Shown here piece by piece: positions 26,752 through 40,771 of a stretch of DNA of 64,000 nucleotides; position 1 is the stretch's first letter, and every line of letters begins with the position of its first letter. Where the stretch lies: contig NOWV01000010.1 in assembly GCA_003344405.1 (NCBI GenBank), positions 62,001 through 126,000 of the forward strand, read 5' to 3'. The notes beneath the pieces were generated by a model. It was not told the origin of the DNA. It was given only the letters and a program-made list of their open reading frames with translations, and did not search any database. Source of the stretch: Trichoplax sp. H2. Taxonomy: Eukaryota; Placozoa; Uniplacotomia; Trichoplacea. Made by a program: the position numbers and the translations under genes.

Positions 26752-29497
26752 CGCGTTTAGGATAATAATGAAGTTTTTGATTTTATGAATAACCAGCTAT
26801 AATAGTTAAGATAACCATATCGTGTTTTATCAGTAAAATCGTCACAGAAAACATTTTTAAGTGCTGCTGCTTACGCTTAATTATTTCGTGCAAAAATTCT
26901 TGTGCAGCATATGTGTTATATAGGTAATGTCAAAGGCAGGTGTTTCGGTTAGGTTTATATATCTTCGGCGGATAACGCATCGTCCGGCGATTACGAAAAT
27001 TTAATTGGTGTTTTACTGTAGCACAGCTCTTTGCTCTTTTTTGAGTTTATTTGTGACCTACATGTATTGTGTATCACTATAATACATAGAAGAATAACTT
27101 TACTTATATCGTCGTAAGTTGAAATGTTAGCGGAAATACAGGAACAGAATTGTTTCTATATATCTCATACAATGACATTAATCTCGATGATAGTACATAA
27201 ATTTTAAATTAAGATCCAATATAAGGATTAAATATAGTAATTGATTAATTAAAATTGATGCTATGGATTGAAAACAGTCAGATAAGCCCATGCCGTTCAA
27301 GTTTATAAGTTATATTTTTTATTTCGTACTTAAAATGCCAATATCTAAAGATAAATTAATGTTGTAATTTCATATTGCCTAGTTATGCAAATATATTACA
27401 AATTCACTTATATTATCTGAATAAGTTGTGGTGTTTTTAATATACTAAATGATCATAATTATTAGCATTTTTCTATTGTCTGTAAAAATTAATTGTACTA
27501 TACAATCTATATGTATGCAACCGTTTTATTTTTGGTCAATTTTTAAAGTTAATTTTTGGTAATTGAATCAACGATTTTTCGTGAACTTCGGAAATTATTG
27601 TTTTCTCCATGCGATATCCATGTACCGAGTTATTTCTGTGTTTTGTCGTGGATGATGAATGCGTTTGTCTTTGGAATGTATCTGAAGCAATGATTTAATG
27701 TCAGGTTAATAAAGGCTGCCATATTATATCGCAGTATCTATCTGCATTGACAAACTAAAATAATATTACCAGAGGTTCGGTGTACCATCCTATTTCTTGA
27801 GCTTCAGTTTGTGGTTCCATGTATTTATGGCTGGGTGTATCATGCGAATGCTTCACTTTTTCGAGAAAATTTGCTATATTGTGTAGTTAACGCAGTAGAA
27901 TAAAGATTTATGATTCATATGATATACGGTACAGTTTGATGGCTTAATTGGTAATTGTTATGGAAAATAAAGCTTATATGTAATAGTTAAAAATCTGAAA
28001 GTTGTAGATTTACTTTACGCTTTAAAATTATGCAACACAGACGCTAACTGGAATCATCACAAATACTTTACATTTGTCATGAACATCGAGTCTACTTAAA
28101 GTGCCATCCTTTCAAATTTTATCGAACAGCTTTCAGTGGGAATAGAATTACTGAATTAGGTCTTAAGTACTGTAACATCAACATTGAAAATAAAATTATA
28201 TATTGCGTTATTAACTTATTATGTGTTTATGACTTTACTCCGACAGCACGAAAACTAGTGCCTTAGTTGCATTTTGTGTTTGTCTATGCTTACATACAAT
28301 GCATAGTCCTGTACATATACATATAGATTTCTGCAATACATTTTGCACTATCCATTGCATTGGTTACATTCTACTGTTTAGTTATATATGTTATATATTT
28401 TAAAAATAAATCCCAACTTCTGCATTACATTTTAAAACTCAAAGTGTAATTTGAGCTAACTCATAAGTAGGACGAATCTATAAAAACATAACAGTCACTT
28501 ACAGTCTGTATTGCTATCGTTGAAGTCTTCATTTTCATTGACTTTGCTCGTTAGTGTATAAACTATATTAGGATTAAAATGGTGACGTTAGGATTTAATT
28601 ATAATATTGCTTCTACCTTGGAGTGTTATATGGCTTTAAAAAAAATATCGGGAAGCGACGATAATATGATTGTCTATATTATACTCTTGTGATAGAAATA
28701 CAGAGATGCTTTTCACTAATAAATAAATCGTATTGTAAACAGTTTTTCCGTAATAAGATCAACCATGATTTATTGCCTTACGTTTGTTATAAGGGTTTAC
28801 ATTAAAGGTAGTATAGATCCTTTGCTGGCGTTGCTCTTTTTTGATAGTTTCGCAAAGGATATCATTCTGATGAACGAAGTTCAGTGGTTCCGTGTCTATC
28901 TGTTTCTTCTTGTTAACCGTTGTCCGATTCTTAGTGTCAGCCATGATCTCGTTCCTATAGTAACGATGTACTGTGCAGTAAGCAATATTTATATATTACA
29001 GAGTATACGTACAGTATAGTACAGTACATTCATTAGGACTCCACCGGCTAAAGTATTGAGATTGCGTAGTTATCTTACCCTGCATAGAGTCTGATCAGAG
29101 GTAAATCCCGTACATTTACTGCATTTACAGAGTGAAACTAATGCTGATGTTTCTTTACATACGAGCATGAAGAATTATATTATCATACAGTGTAATAAAT
29201 AAAGCACCACAATATAGTAATATAGTACTGTACAGTAGTATATTTAGTATATTTTGTGCGAAGTATCCCAAGCGAGATATTTCATTAGTCATTTTATTAA
29301 TAGTTGAAAAGTTCAGTGTAGCGTCTTTGTCAGTCAAATTAGGATGTTGTAAGCGAATAACCTGTTAGTAGTGATACATTAACACAGTGAGTAAGTAACT
29401 ATAATTAATAGAAAAAAATAATACTAAACTAAGTGTTAGATACTGTATGCGTGCATCTGGCTTTCATTTGAGCTCCTTCATGTAATAACCTTGTAGG
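26752..29497. other. Intergenic between phosphatase and GNAT-PARP genes
   Basis: No gene was recognised. Several AATAAA motifs after 26751 could serve the phosphatase transcript. Small GTACAGTA/TACTGTACAGTA blocks at about 29005-29030 and 29223-29240 precede the next gene start. Confidence 0.4.
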
Positions 29498-32400
29498 ATG
29501 GCTTCCAGCTGGCACCACAGTAAGAATACAGAAATTGGGATTATAGAGGAGTTACCAAAACGAACATTTCGAAAGATTTCTGGCGACAGGTCGAGCAATT
29601 TTGAAACATCTGGAATTGTTGTTGATTTTAGAAAATTGCTTGTGAGTGAAAGAAGGATCATTGACTCGGTAAGAGAGGATTTGAGATCAAACTATCAAAA
29701 GACTGGATTTAATGCATCCGTGTATATATATATATATGTCTGCATTTATGCTGCAAATATTGGTAATTGTGACGGCTTGCATGTTGTTATTGACAGTCAA
29801 AAAGCAATGAATTTTATTGTAATGGTAGGAGGTGAAAATTAAAATTATAGTTACAGAGGCAATGAAGAAAATTTGAAGTTGTTACTGCCCAATTAATATG
29901 CATTAATTGCTAGGGTTTAGTTGGTAGAGAACTCGCTACCGCAGATAAATAAATATAAACTTATTATTGTGCACGTATGCTTTAATTAAGTACCGAAGAT
30001 ATACGTTCAACTATGCTGTTAATTTATATTAAAGGAAAATGAATATATTAACTAGCTGCTTGGTGTTATGCTTACTACAGTATATATTATTACATTAATA
30101 CGTATTTGAACGTGATGGACGTCGAACTTTCACATTTCAATCAATCGGATGGATGTTGACTTTTGGTGCTTGATTTATTATAAAGGCGTATTAATGATTT
30201 CAGATTTCAAATCGGGATCTCTTACATGCCATCGTTGGACTTTACGATATATGCCTGCCGGATGTCACTCCAGAGGTTATATACGATTGCGTGTGCGCAA
30301 GATTTTCCAAAACGGTTATTCTTTTGCGGGACATAAATGGTAAGAAATGTGATTTAGTAACATTTAATATGTTTAGATATCTATGTAATAGTATTATTTT
30401 TATATGATCAGTGTATTCGTAATTATTCATTGAAGTATTCTATACAAAAATCATTTTGTATAAATTTGGCATTACAAATTATATAGTAATACCAGTAATA
30501 CACTGGTGGAATACCGCTAGTAATCGGCAATCGCTTACCGAGATATTGAAAGAAAAGTTATGACGCTTTTGAGGCTAAAGGATACTTATATCGTACTTAC
30601 GCTTTGATTGACATTTCTGTGTTACTTTCGAGTTTAAGTTATATATTATTATTGCATCAAATAGGTATATTAGATACTTCTGCAATATTCTGATTCGATA
30701 CAGTGTCATGTAGCTAGTAATAATAGTTATGACGTTGTGTTCTTTAGAACTTCATGATTTCAATACAGTAGGTGGGGTAGCGAAGTTGGAGTTTGTAACA
30801 TTGAAAAATCGGGTAGTCGATTTGGTATTGATTACAAAAGAATTTGATGAATTCTAACTGTTTAAATAATGTTCCGAGCTATAGCAGTTCGATACGGCTC
30901 AGTCGGTTTAACAAAGCCTGTTCTGCTAACTGTAATTAGCATATAGATTACATAAATAATTTTATAATAGCAGATATTATTACTGATTCTCTAACGATTA
31001 AGATACTACGTAATAGTACAAGCTCTGACAGACAAGAAAAATCTTCTTACAACCACAGATCTCAGAAAAGAGGGACTAAGAACTATAATAATAGAATAAC
31101 GTTGCTGCTTAAATACGTTATTCAACTTGCTTATAATATAAAAGTTATAAACAACATCTCTAAACACTTACAGAACTTAGCTTGAGAGCAAAATTCTGTG
31201 ATTATTGTTATATTCTACGACGCAGAAATCAATATAGTTAAATAATAATTGCTATAAACATTGCTTGTACGGTTTACACCTATTATTGTTAACTGTCTAA
31301 TAAATGCGTCTCACAATAACTATCTTAGTCAAATGGTATTTTCTAAAAGGCTTTTATTGCAAGGTTTTAGGAATAGTGGAGCAATAATTAATTACTACAA
31401 GAACCTAGTCCAAATCTAAACTATTCTGAGCTCAAAGCGAAGTGAAGTCTCTTCTCTTCCGTGAGCTCATCTCTGCGGTTATTATAAACATTTCGTTAAA
31501 TCCATTTATGACAAATTGATTAATTTACAATCAGACATGAGTCATCAAACAAAATACTTTTCTGTAATAGTAAGTCATTATTTTCCACAATCTGAATCAT
31601 TCTACTTAAGATGTCACTACTCTCCTATTAACGTCTAGGCCCTTTCTCCGCATAGCATCTTAACAACTATAGTGTTTCTAGCCATATAAATCTTGTATCA
31701 TAATTAGTCAACTGGCTACTATTAGTCATCAACAATTTCTAATATAGTAGTTAGCAATCGTTTAATATTAGCTTCGCGATGATATCTATTCAAAGTAACC
31801 TAGCTATATCAAATATAGCTATCCGTATAATCGAATATGGCTGCATCACTACACTGTCTTAGATTTTATGATTATTTTTAAGTTATATCTAATTTACTTG
31901 TACAGTACATAGTACGTTGACAACAATAGCTTATTTAACAGTATCACTACAGTCGGTTGCAAATGTCTTGGATGTTTATCCAGTACTTTAAAATTTAGAA
32001 GATGCAATCATTATTACGACTGCACAATGAAATTTTTTGTACAGTATATAGCCTGCGGAGAAGAGTGGGACCTTTGTCTGTATTGGTTAAATACTAGTAG
32101 ATTGGTGTGGGAGACTTTAATTACTTTATTCATTTCATGCATGAATACATGCTGTACGACAATATTTTCTTGTTATATAATTTAAAATCTCTATGATAGG
32201 TTTATCACGAAATGAGATTATTAGCATGTATAAGTAGCTTCTATAGTATAATCTGATTACAATATTAACTGATTCTGTTGGACTATTGAACAATAGTAAT
32301 ACATCTTCACTTAAGTTTAAAATTTATAGTATTTAAGTTTATAGATTAAATATATTCGCCTAAATGTAATCGCAGATATATATTATCACTTATTAGTGAT

Positions 32401-35400
32401 TCATCGGTCATTATCTTATTTTCGAGAATGCTATCGCGTACCCTAGTTTTTAGAATGTGTTCTTAGCAGCATTAGCTTAGTTCAGTTCAATAACAATAAA
32501 GATTTAGTCCAATATTCTAGCTTTATCGGATTCGTCTGAAAATTTCTGGCTAATCTTCCTTGTTACAAAGTAGAAGTATTTCGAAACTGTAACAGGATTG
32601 CAAAATTCCCATTCTTAGAGCCGTCTCATTTTTTTATACTAGATATCAAAGGATCAATGATAGTAAATGAGCAAAAGGAGCAAAATGACTGTGATGTGGA
32701 TGATGGAGGCTCTACCAAGTCTGTTGATCAAGGTGAAATATGTTGTATCTATCTGTAATTGGCATGCATTGTGTTCATATTGTGCATGGGAAATCTCATT
32801 TTATGCATTGTGTACAAATAGTTTTGTGTCGCTAGAGGTGGCTATGTAGTAGATATCAAGTTGGTTATCTTATATAATAACTAGTTGCTTTGCATTCCTT
32901 ATACCGTATCCAGCAGTTTGTGGAGTTGCAAACCCTGAAACGCCGATAATGAAATTAAGAATATGATAAAACACGCATTTACAGATTAAGACTCTAGTAA
33001 ATCCTTACTTGAAAATTCTTTTAAAATTTAGTATTTAGAGGCGAACAGAGAAGTATCTTTACGGGAATTTATAGCGATTCAGAAGAAAGCGTATTGGCTT
33101 CGTCGGCGGATAGGTCTGTTGATTGGTATTCCTGTATAAAAGAACATCTACATCATCAATTACATATTCGTCAACTTTAGTAGTTAAATGCTAAATGTCG
33201 GAAGAGGCTTCAGCCTAATGGAGATTACGAAAGATTAAATACAATGGATAATCACTTTTCTATATTAAAGCTTAAATCTGTGTGATTATAATTCCTTAAG
33301 CATTTATTTAAGGATATAAAGCTAGAGTTTGCAAATAAGTCTTAATGATGTGCGTACGCATAATTTTATACATACCGTACAGTGTACGAGTTCACTTGCG
33401 GAAATGATATCAGATATTTTTTGGGCTTATAGCAGTGAAAGCGATAACTCTGAAGAGGAGAATTATAGTGCTGGAATTGATGACTTTATAGAGGCCGCCC
33501 GTGAACGTCGTAGAATGATTGCGGATTCTACAGGTAGTAATAGATAGGCTTAAATTAGTACCGATAACAGTTGGCTTACCTGAATGAAAAGTAGGATAAT
33601 TTAATGATTGTCTGTTAATATTATAAGGATTGGTAGATCTCGTAGTGCGGTAGACGAGAGATGTGTAGTTTTGTTAGCGATTGATCCTTAGTATTAGAGT
33701 CGCATTGTAGGCTAATGGCAGCGAGGACAAGCATTTCAGCAGGCTCATAGTAGCTTGGTTTGTCGTTACAAATTTCGATTTACAACAGTGTCAAATTGGT
33801 CCTGTCTTGGTGATTAATTTAATTTGAACTGGTTGTAGGCCTGTACTAATTCTATATAATCAATCTGATTGAAAACATTGATAAATTTGTTGAGTAGATG
33901 TGGATATAAAATGGAATGATTGATTAATTTATGCCATTAGAAATTGATAGACAAGATGTAGGAGTTGTCGGTCTCACTGAAAACTTGACATCATATTGTA
34001 CTTGGTACGACGGATTCTATGTTAATAGGGGGAGTATTGTCTACGAAGTTGATTGGTCCTGAATGCTTGTTAGTAGGATGTGCTACATTTGAAAGGGCTT
34101 ACAGGTATGGTAACAATTGAACGATTTGTACTGTGCAATATTGCTTCATAGCTGTTGAGGTAATCTGCTCAAAGCTACTAGTTGATTAATTATTGCGGCA
34201 TACGCGGACAATTTGCACTAACAATTTGTGTATTAAGACATTTATCTGGAGATTATTTATTCGAGAGCACCTAATTTAAAAAACGGAGGCATTAGTGATA
34301 AAGTAAATCGAAAGTAAGAACCTTATTCATTTCTTTACAGTTTAAATTAATAACATGAAGTCTTGTAATACTGCACGTTTTGTATATTGTATTTTTAGGA
34401 GTGTAATGCTAATTGCGATAGTTACTTTATTTACAGTTGACGGCTTGTGAGAGGGAAATTTCAGTAAAAATCTATAACTTGCAAATGGTTGGAAGTATCT
34501 TATTTAACCATTGGTCTATTGATACGCTAGTTTTACTTATAATTAGCTTGATTTTATATCGCTTCGCTAATAAAAGTATTATATTAAACATTTCAACTTT
34601 TTCGTAATATTTATGACAATAAGCAATGTTTAATGCCATAGTGTGATAAATATGCTCCTGTTATATATACAGTATAATTATTATTTACAACAAGTACTAA
34701 TCACGAAACGATTTCGAGTAAAATTGAATTTAATTACTGATTTTGGTTAACCAAATTTCTACAACGGGAAATTATCGTTTCAAGAATAAGTACCATTCTA
34801 ACTCTATTGATATAGCTTCTTATATATCTAGTTTGTTTACGACACCCAAAATAATTGAGAAGAAATAGCTGAATCAATCATTTACCCATTAGACTTAGTA
34901 TTAAAATGAATGAATCTCTACGATTACTATAGCTTCCTACGAAACTGAGATTGGTAAACTTATGGTATTGGCAACATGACAATACTTGTACTAGCTGTCA
35001 TTAATAATTTATAAATGACTCAAAACTGTTGACGAGGGCATGCATTATGTTATTATACACCGCTCGTGCATGATGTTGTGGATTGCATTTGGTTACGTGA
35101 TAATATAATATTTGATAAGATTAAAGTACAAAATAGCCTGCGATTAGTACCGTTCACAGCAACCTGGACCAGTTTAAATTTCAAAATTTTAGCGTAAATG
35201 CACTTCTCATAGCTTTGCAAGGTAATGCTGTTCTTTGGGTCATGAAATATACTTGAAATTGTTACAAAGGAATGCTAAATTATCAAGCGTGTTAATGATG
35301 TTATTACCTACGAGCTTAGTTTCATTTTTTAATGTAGACGAGGAAATGAGAGAGTTGGACAGATTAGTTTGCTGGCTGTGAGAAATAGATATAGGCGATG

Positions 35401-38400
35401 CCATATTGGAAAGTATCTGCTGGAGGTAATTTTTATATGCAATTCTTTACGCCAGCATTGTCATGTTATATGCGAGCGAGATGTATATGCAACTTTTTTA
35501 TTGCCTTGAGATCGTTTGTGAAAGAGAGTAAGTATGACCATAATAGAGTGTAGGTCAAGTCAAATGGCTGAATAGAATTAGAAATGTTGCTAGCTATATT
35601 TAATTTTTATTCGATTTAAAATATAAGAGTTACTTGGATGTAAGTTTTATTTAATATCCCAGTTGAACTGTCGATGAAGATGTACATGCGTGATATTGCA
35701 GTAGAGTATTTGCTTACCAATAGAATATTCCAATGAGTTTACGATTAAGTTTTCATTTGACTGTCTTGAGGAATTATTATTGCAAAGTAAATTAATTTTT
35801 TATGTTATATGATTATTTTGTGTATTTTTCTTGTAATTTATCGGTGAAATTGTTTTAATTGATAGATAATTATGAATGTGAATATAATGGGGGAATACGA
35901 TGCGATCGCAGCGTACGTAGATGACGGTGCCAAAGATTTCTTTTTAAATAATGGATTCACCGATGATGTCTTGCTAAACAGCCGGTACAAGTATGTGCGA
36001 ATGCAGTGCAGTTTAAGAGATCCATATGTATAATACTTTGAGACGTTTAATTATTTAAGACCTTTAGTATGTAGAATCATCAAGCTCGATATTTTTCAAA
36101 CTATACATAATATAATTAATGAATTATTGGCCAACCTCTTTGCTCGTAGTTGTTTAGTTTTTGGAAAAGGTTGCTTTTTACAGGTTAAGGCTTATGAGTA
36201 TATGTCCATGAGGCTTTATTTTGAGTGCAGTAGTAACATAATTAATTACTGTACTTATATACTGTAAGTGAAGTCTCTTGATCAAGTGGATACAAAATTA
36301 ACTCAGTGTTCAAGTGGTGGTAGTTGTGTTAAAAATTTAATCCTTTTGGAAGTACTGTACTTTATGAAAAATGTACATTGTAGTAAAGTTAGATTTATAG
36401 ATTTCTATTGACATGGACTTCTTTTGAAATTTTGGTTTGTTACCGTCTGTATCACTAAAGGACAGTCAATTTATTGTGATAGCATACTGTACTTTTAAAT
36501 TAAATTATTATTATAACTCTTTCTTTACCTTATTAGGAAGTATATCAATCACTGGATTAACAGTACATTGATGTGCTACTTGCCAATGGTTTCAGGTAGA
36601 GGAATAGCTAGATTGACAGTAAACAGCAGTGTAGGCGTAAAAATTTACATTGAACAGCAACATAGGTTTTAAAAATGACATCAATACGAAAGAATTAATT
36701 ACTTTAAAGTAGAACAATGTAATGCATACCCTGTATTGTCGCAACGTTCATTGTAGGTGTTTTACCGTTCGATAACAATTTGTATTTGACTGAACGCTTT
36801 AGCTGTTAATATAAACAACGCCGGTAGTCTTGATGAAATTGTTGAAGAATGTGAAAAATGGTGAGTTAGAAAAAGGATTATAGTATTGATAGAACGTGTT
36901 GATTTAGTGTTGAAATTGTAGTTGTAATTCGATGTAATACTGGATATATAAAAAACGGGTATACCGATTTTAGGAGACAGAAAAGTCTCGAGGCTTATCA
37001 AATGCAAGCTGGCTGCATGTTCAAGATGGTACATGAAAACCATCAGCTTAGGAAAACGGTCGATAAATTGAAGATTCTTTCTCTGTGTTTATTGTATATA
37101 TAAATTCTTGTAATCAAATGCATCATAATAATAATAATAATAATAATAATGTGCCATTTGTCTTGGAAATAACCGTTATGCTATGAAATAGGTAAAAGAG
37201 CAGACTGAGTTGATCAAAGATTTGGAAGATCGCTTAAGTAGAAAACAGCAGCAATTGGAATATATTGGTATTACTTACTATAGACTAGTACTGCATCAAT
37301 ATGGAATAGTGGAGCAGGAATTAACTTCAATGTTGTGATTTGAAATGTAGAAAAAGAATTTACTAGGTATCGTCAGAAAGTTGCAGTAGGTAAATGCACA
37401 TGTTTGGTTTGGTAGTTATCATTGCTCGTAATACGTTTTATTTGAATTCGGTTGGATGTGTCAATAGAAAGTTGACATGGTGGTAAGAAATGAAATTTAT
37501 TATGATGTATTTCTGTTGCCAGATTCTAGAGAGTTGTCAAGAATGACTGAAGATGTAGAAAGGCTACATTTGAGTTATAATAGATCACAAAGTATGACTG
37601 ATTAGTTTTGGGTGTTGATGGAAATATTAATATAATAATAGGTAATTATAGAAATTTGTAGCTGTCCATTGAAGTAAGGAAATTTTTTGTTGATATGGTT
37701 TCGCAGATTTTGTTGGGAAGTTTGGTTGTAGAGATGAAATTCTGAAAGAATTACGGTATCCAGTTGAGGAATTTGTAAAGTGTATGGAACAATGTATGCA
37801 ATCTGGTAGCAGCGTTGAAGTACAAGAAATCTATCAGGTTAAATATGGATTATTATTTTTCTATTAAACGACGAGATTTCCATCGCCTCTTTTATATAGA
37901 GAATATGTGATTGTTGTTTTCTACTACGGTGGGGCAGGAAATAGACTATAAATGGTAGTTGTTATTATTATTATGATTATTTAGTCCTAGAAGATGTCAA
38001 CTGCTAGTATTATTATATTATTATTATTTAAGAATAGCATTGACATAGTAGGGTATGTGCTTGGTTTATAGGTTTCTGAGAATACTAAATCAAAAATTCA
38101 AAATAATTTTGATTCTTGCGTGAACTCTTTTGGAGATAATGCTTCTGTGCTAACGTTGTATTATTGTGGAGGTAAAAGCGGCTTAAAGGGAATATTAGAA
38201 AATGGTTTTACTACAGAAGGTAAAAGCTATGTAGTAGGACACGATAAGACAATCGTGCATACCGTTAGTGTAGTTAGCTTAAGGTAATAATTGATGCTGT
38301 GCTTTTAAAACAATTAGGTTGTCCAGTACGGTACAATAGAGAATTATGAGCTAACTTAGTTAGTCCTAGTTGATGTCATTGCTACCCAATTGTATTTTAT

Positions 38401-39749
38401 TTATTTACTTACAATACTGTAATCAAAGATTGTCAACGTGTAGCAATAGGATTAACTGATTTTATTATGGAGTATTTATTGATGGATATAATCAGTTGTA
38501 CTTGATACAAATGCGGTAGTGCAGTACTGGAGAGTATGATCGTAGTAGTAGTTTATTATGATTTCATTTGGAGTGCAATATTCGTTTAGGTGAGGGATAA
38601 GGAATAGCGTAAAAAGTGGGATATTGACAGGGTGATTTCTACTTGTAGTAGTGTGTATTTTTAGAGTATTGATGATGATAATATGATAATAATTATAATA
38701 ATTTATTGCTGTGATTCATTCATTCATTCAATTATTGTTATGGACGTATGGTAAAAATACGAACGTGAAAGAATTTGTAAGAGATATTTTTGGGCAAGGG
38801 TTGTATTTTTCAAAATACGCAACACAAGCGATTTATTTCAGCAAGGTAATGAAGTCAATGTACTGTACTTTTTGTTTATTTATGATGTGGAAGTGTTGCA
38901 GTAGGTAGGTTTGTAATGGATAAGTAGGAAAGTTAACGTCAGTATAAATTACGTAAGATATAGTAATAATAATATAGGAGTAGTAGTACAGTACAGTAGA
39001 GAAATGATAATGCTGTCTATCATTGTTATGATGATTAGTGAAACGTATACAGTCGATGTACTGTACAGTATTTCATAATATGCATAATAGAGCAATAAAG
39101 AGAATAATTTATGTTGCGAATTTTTATTGTAGCCAGATGAGGTTTTGATTGCAAGAGTGGCTCTTGGTCGAGTAGAGTCGGTTGTGAGAAGTGATGAAAA
39201 CTGGTACAATTGTGCTTGTGTTTTTGTAGCATTCTATGTTGATTGATGATTGTGTTTGTTCATTCGACGTTGTATCTTTGCTTGTGTTAGTTGCACACCA
39301 CCGGAAGGTTTTGATTCTATCTTGGTAAGGAGGAGCTAGTGTGTATGATTATAATTCATTAGTGATGTTAAGTTTCGTGTCTTTTGTGTTGGTATGGGTA
39401 GAAAATATATTTATTTATGAATTAAGAAAGTACTAATATAGACTTTGCTGTATGGCTAGTGATAATTGATGTTATGGCTTGTGTATGTGTCAATGATGTG
39501 AATTGATATTTTATGGCAGACTAAAGGAAGACATTCTATAACTTATCAAAGAGATCCACTGTATAAGCATGAATATATTCTATTTCGTCCTGAGCAGGTA
39601 CTATCATACTCAATCACATCAAGGTAGTCGATTGCGTAGATACTGTATAATGACAGGAGATTCACTAAGTAGGTTGATTGGAATTTGGTCTATAGGCGAT
39701 GCCTATCTGTGCTGTGAAGTACGTGATTAAAACAAGAAGCGGCCCTTAG
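29498..39749 (+). CDS. GNAT acetyltransferase-coiled coil-PARP-like fusion
   Basis: This large gene appears to combine two NAD/CoA-using domain folds. Recognised exons: 29498-29668, 30204-30339, 30769-30824, 32652-32732, 33039-33125, 33414-33533, 35338-35425, 35866-35990, 36803-36860, 36974-37028, 37192-37267, 37351-37389, 37523-37591, 37707-37837, 38072-38219, 38784-38845, 39133-39203, 39291-39324, 39520-39597, 39696-39749 (about 580 residues). The first part matches a Gcn5/PCAF-like GNAT: LYDICLPDVTPEVIY, KTVILLRDINVGGVAKLEFV, ISLLAVRNRYRRCHIGKYLL (acetyl-CoA motif A) and AAYVDDGAKDFFLNNGF. An acidic stretch (SSESDNSEEE) is inserted before motif A. A heptad-like region follows (KEQTELIKDLEDRLSRKQQQ). 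The end matches a PARP catalytic domain: LYYCGGKSGLKGILENGF, GQGLYFSKYA, VLIARVALGRVES, PPEGFDSI, HEYILFRPEQ. Phases agree from 36803 to the stop and at most earlier joins. At least one small exon is missing in each of 30824-32652, 33533-35338 and 35990-36803, so a single transcript is inferred, not proven. Confidence 0.75.
37122..37150. repeat. (ATA)n microsatellite in intron
   Basis: A run of AAT/ATA trinucleotides lies within an intron of the GNAT-PARP gene, about 40 bp before the coiled-coil exon at 37192. Confidence 0.85.
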
Positions 39750-40439
39750 AGTATGCTACTACACTAGCTGAACATGGTAGAAAGATTTGGAAAAGAGAGA
39801 TTTTCGATTTAGTGAAGATTGGGAAATTAGTATGTGTATGTCTAGTTTTATGCTATTGAAATTATAGTGTCAATTGTCCTTACTGATAGGTGATTGATAT
39901 CATTGGAGGTAGATATTACGGTTAGTGTGAGTTGTCGCGCATCACGATTTTGGAGAATTTAAAGTGTCAATTAATAAATTAACGAAATCAACAGAATCCT
40001 GTACAGTGGAGTTGTTATGAAGTAAGAGTACTAAGTGTGAAATATGTATTTTTTGTATTAAGCATACGTACCGCTGCCATGTGTAGAAATATGTAGTGGA
40101 AAAAATCAGTATGGGTAAAATGTGGTAGCGAGGTGAAATTGATATACAGTACTGTATTGTAGGATTATAAGGGGAAGGGAACTGTAGAGTGAATCCCTCC
40201 TGTAGATATTAACTTTATAATCTTCTTACCTATGGAAAATTTGGTAATTTGCGATACTCTGGAAACGTAATTGTTACTTTTTAATTAGTGCACAGTATGG
40301 TTCTATTTTATAAGTATCGGATACTTTTTGAGTACTGCAAAGCGGATATAATGTACAGTAGGTCTTTTCTTTTTGAAAGCACATGGCAGCCGCCGCGTGT
40401 TGCGTGTTTTTTACGCGTCGTCAACGCATGTTTTCATAA

Positions 40440-40620
40440 GCAATACTGCTTTGAAGTACAGTACAGTGTACAGTACAGTGTACAGTACACGAGGACTTGT
40501 AAAGTACTGTACAGTACAGTATAACAATGTTACAGTACGGTACAGAGCAGCTCTGTATTGGCAGGTACTGTACTGTACTGTACTGTACGAATACTTACCA
40601 AGTTACAGTACTTAGTACTG
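40440..40620. repeat. GTAC-palindrome cluster upstream of U6
   Basis: A dense GTACT/AGTAC block with several perfect TACTGTACAGTA palindromes ends about 95 bp before the U6 5' end. Confidence 0.85.
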
Positions 40621-40681
40621 TAAAAAATGCAAATAAGCACATATTAAAGCGCCTATAATAGAAGTAAAAGATTCTTAAGTT

Positions 40682-40692
40682 ACATATATATT
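40682..40692 (+). promoter_or_regulatory. TATA-like element of the U6 gene
   Basis: ACATATATATT lies about 23-33 bp before the inferred U6 5' end, the position of the TATA box in RNA polymerase III type 3 promoters. A proximal sequence element should lie some 20-30 bp further upstream, but I cannot define its consensus from one gene. Confidence 0.55.
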
Positions 40693-40714
40693 AATACGTG
40701 AACTTTAACCTAAC

Positions 40715-40736
40715 GTATTACCTTGTGTAATACATT

Positions 40737-40771
<35 letters not shown>

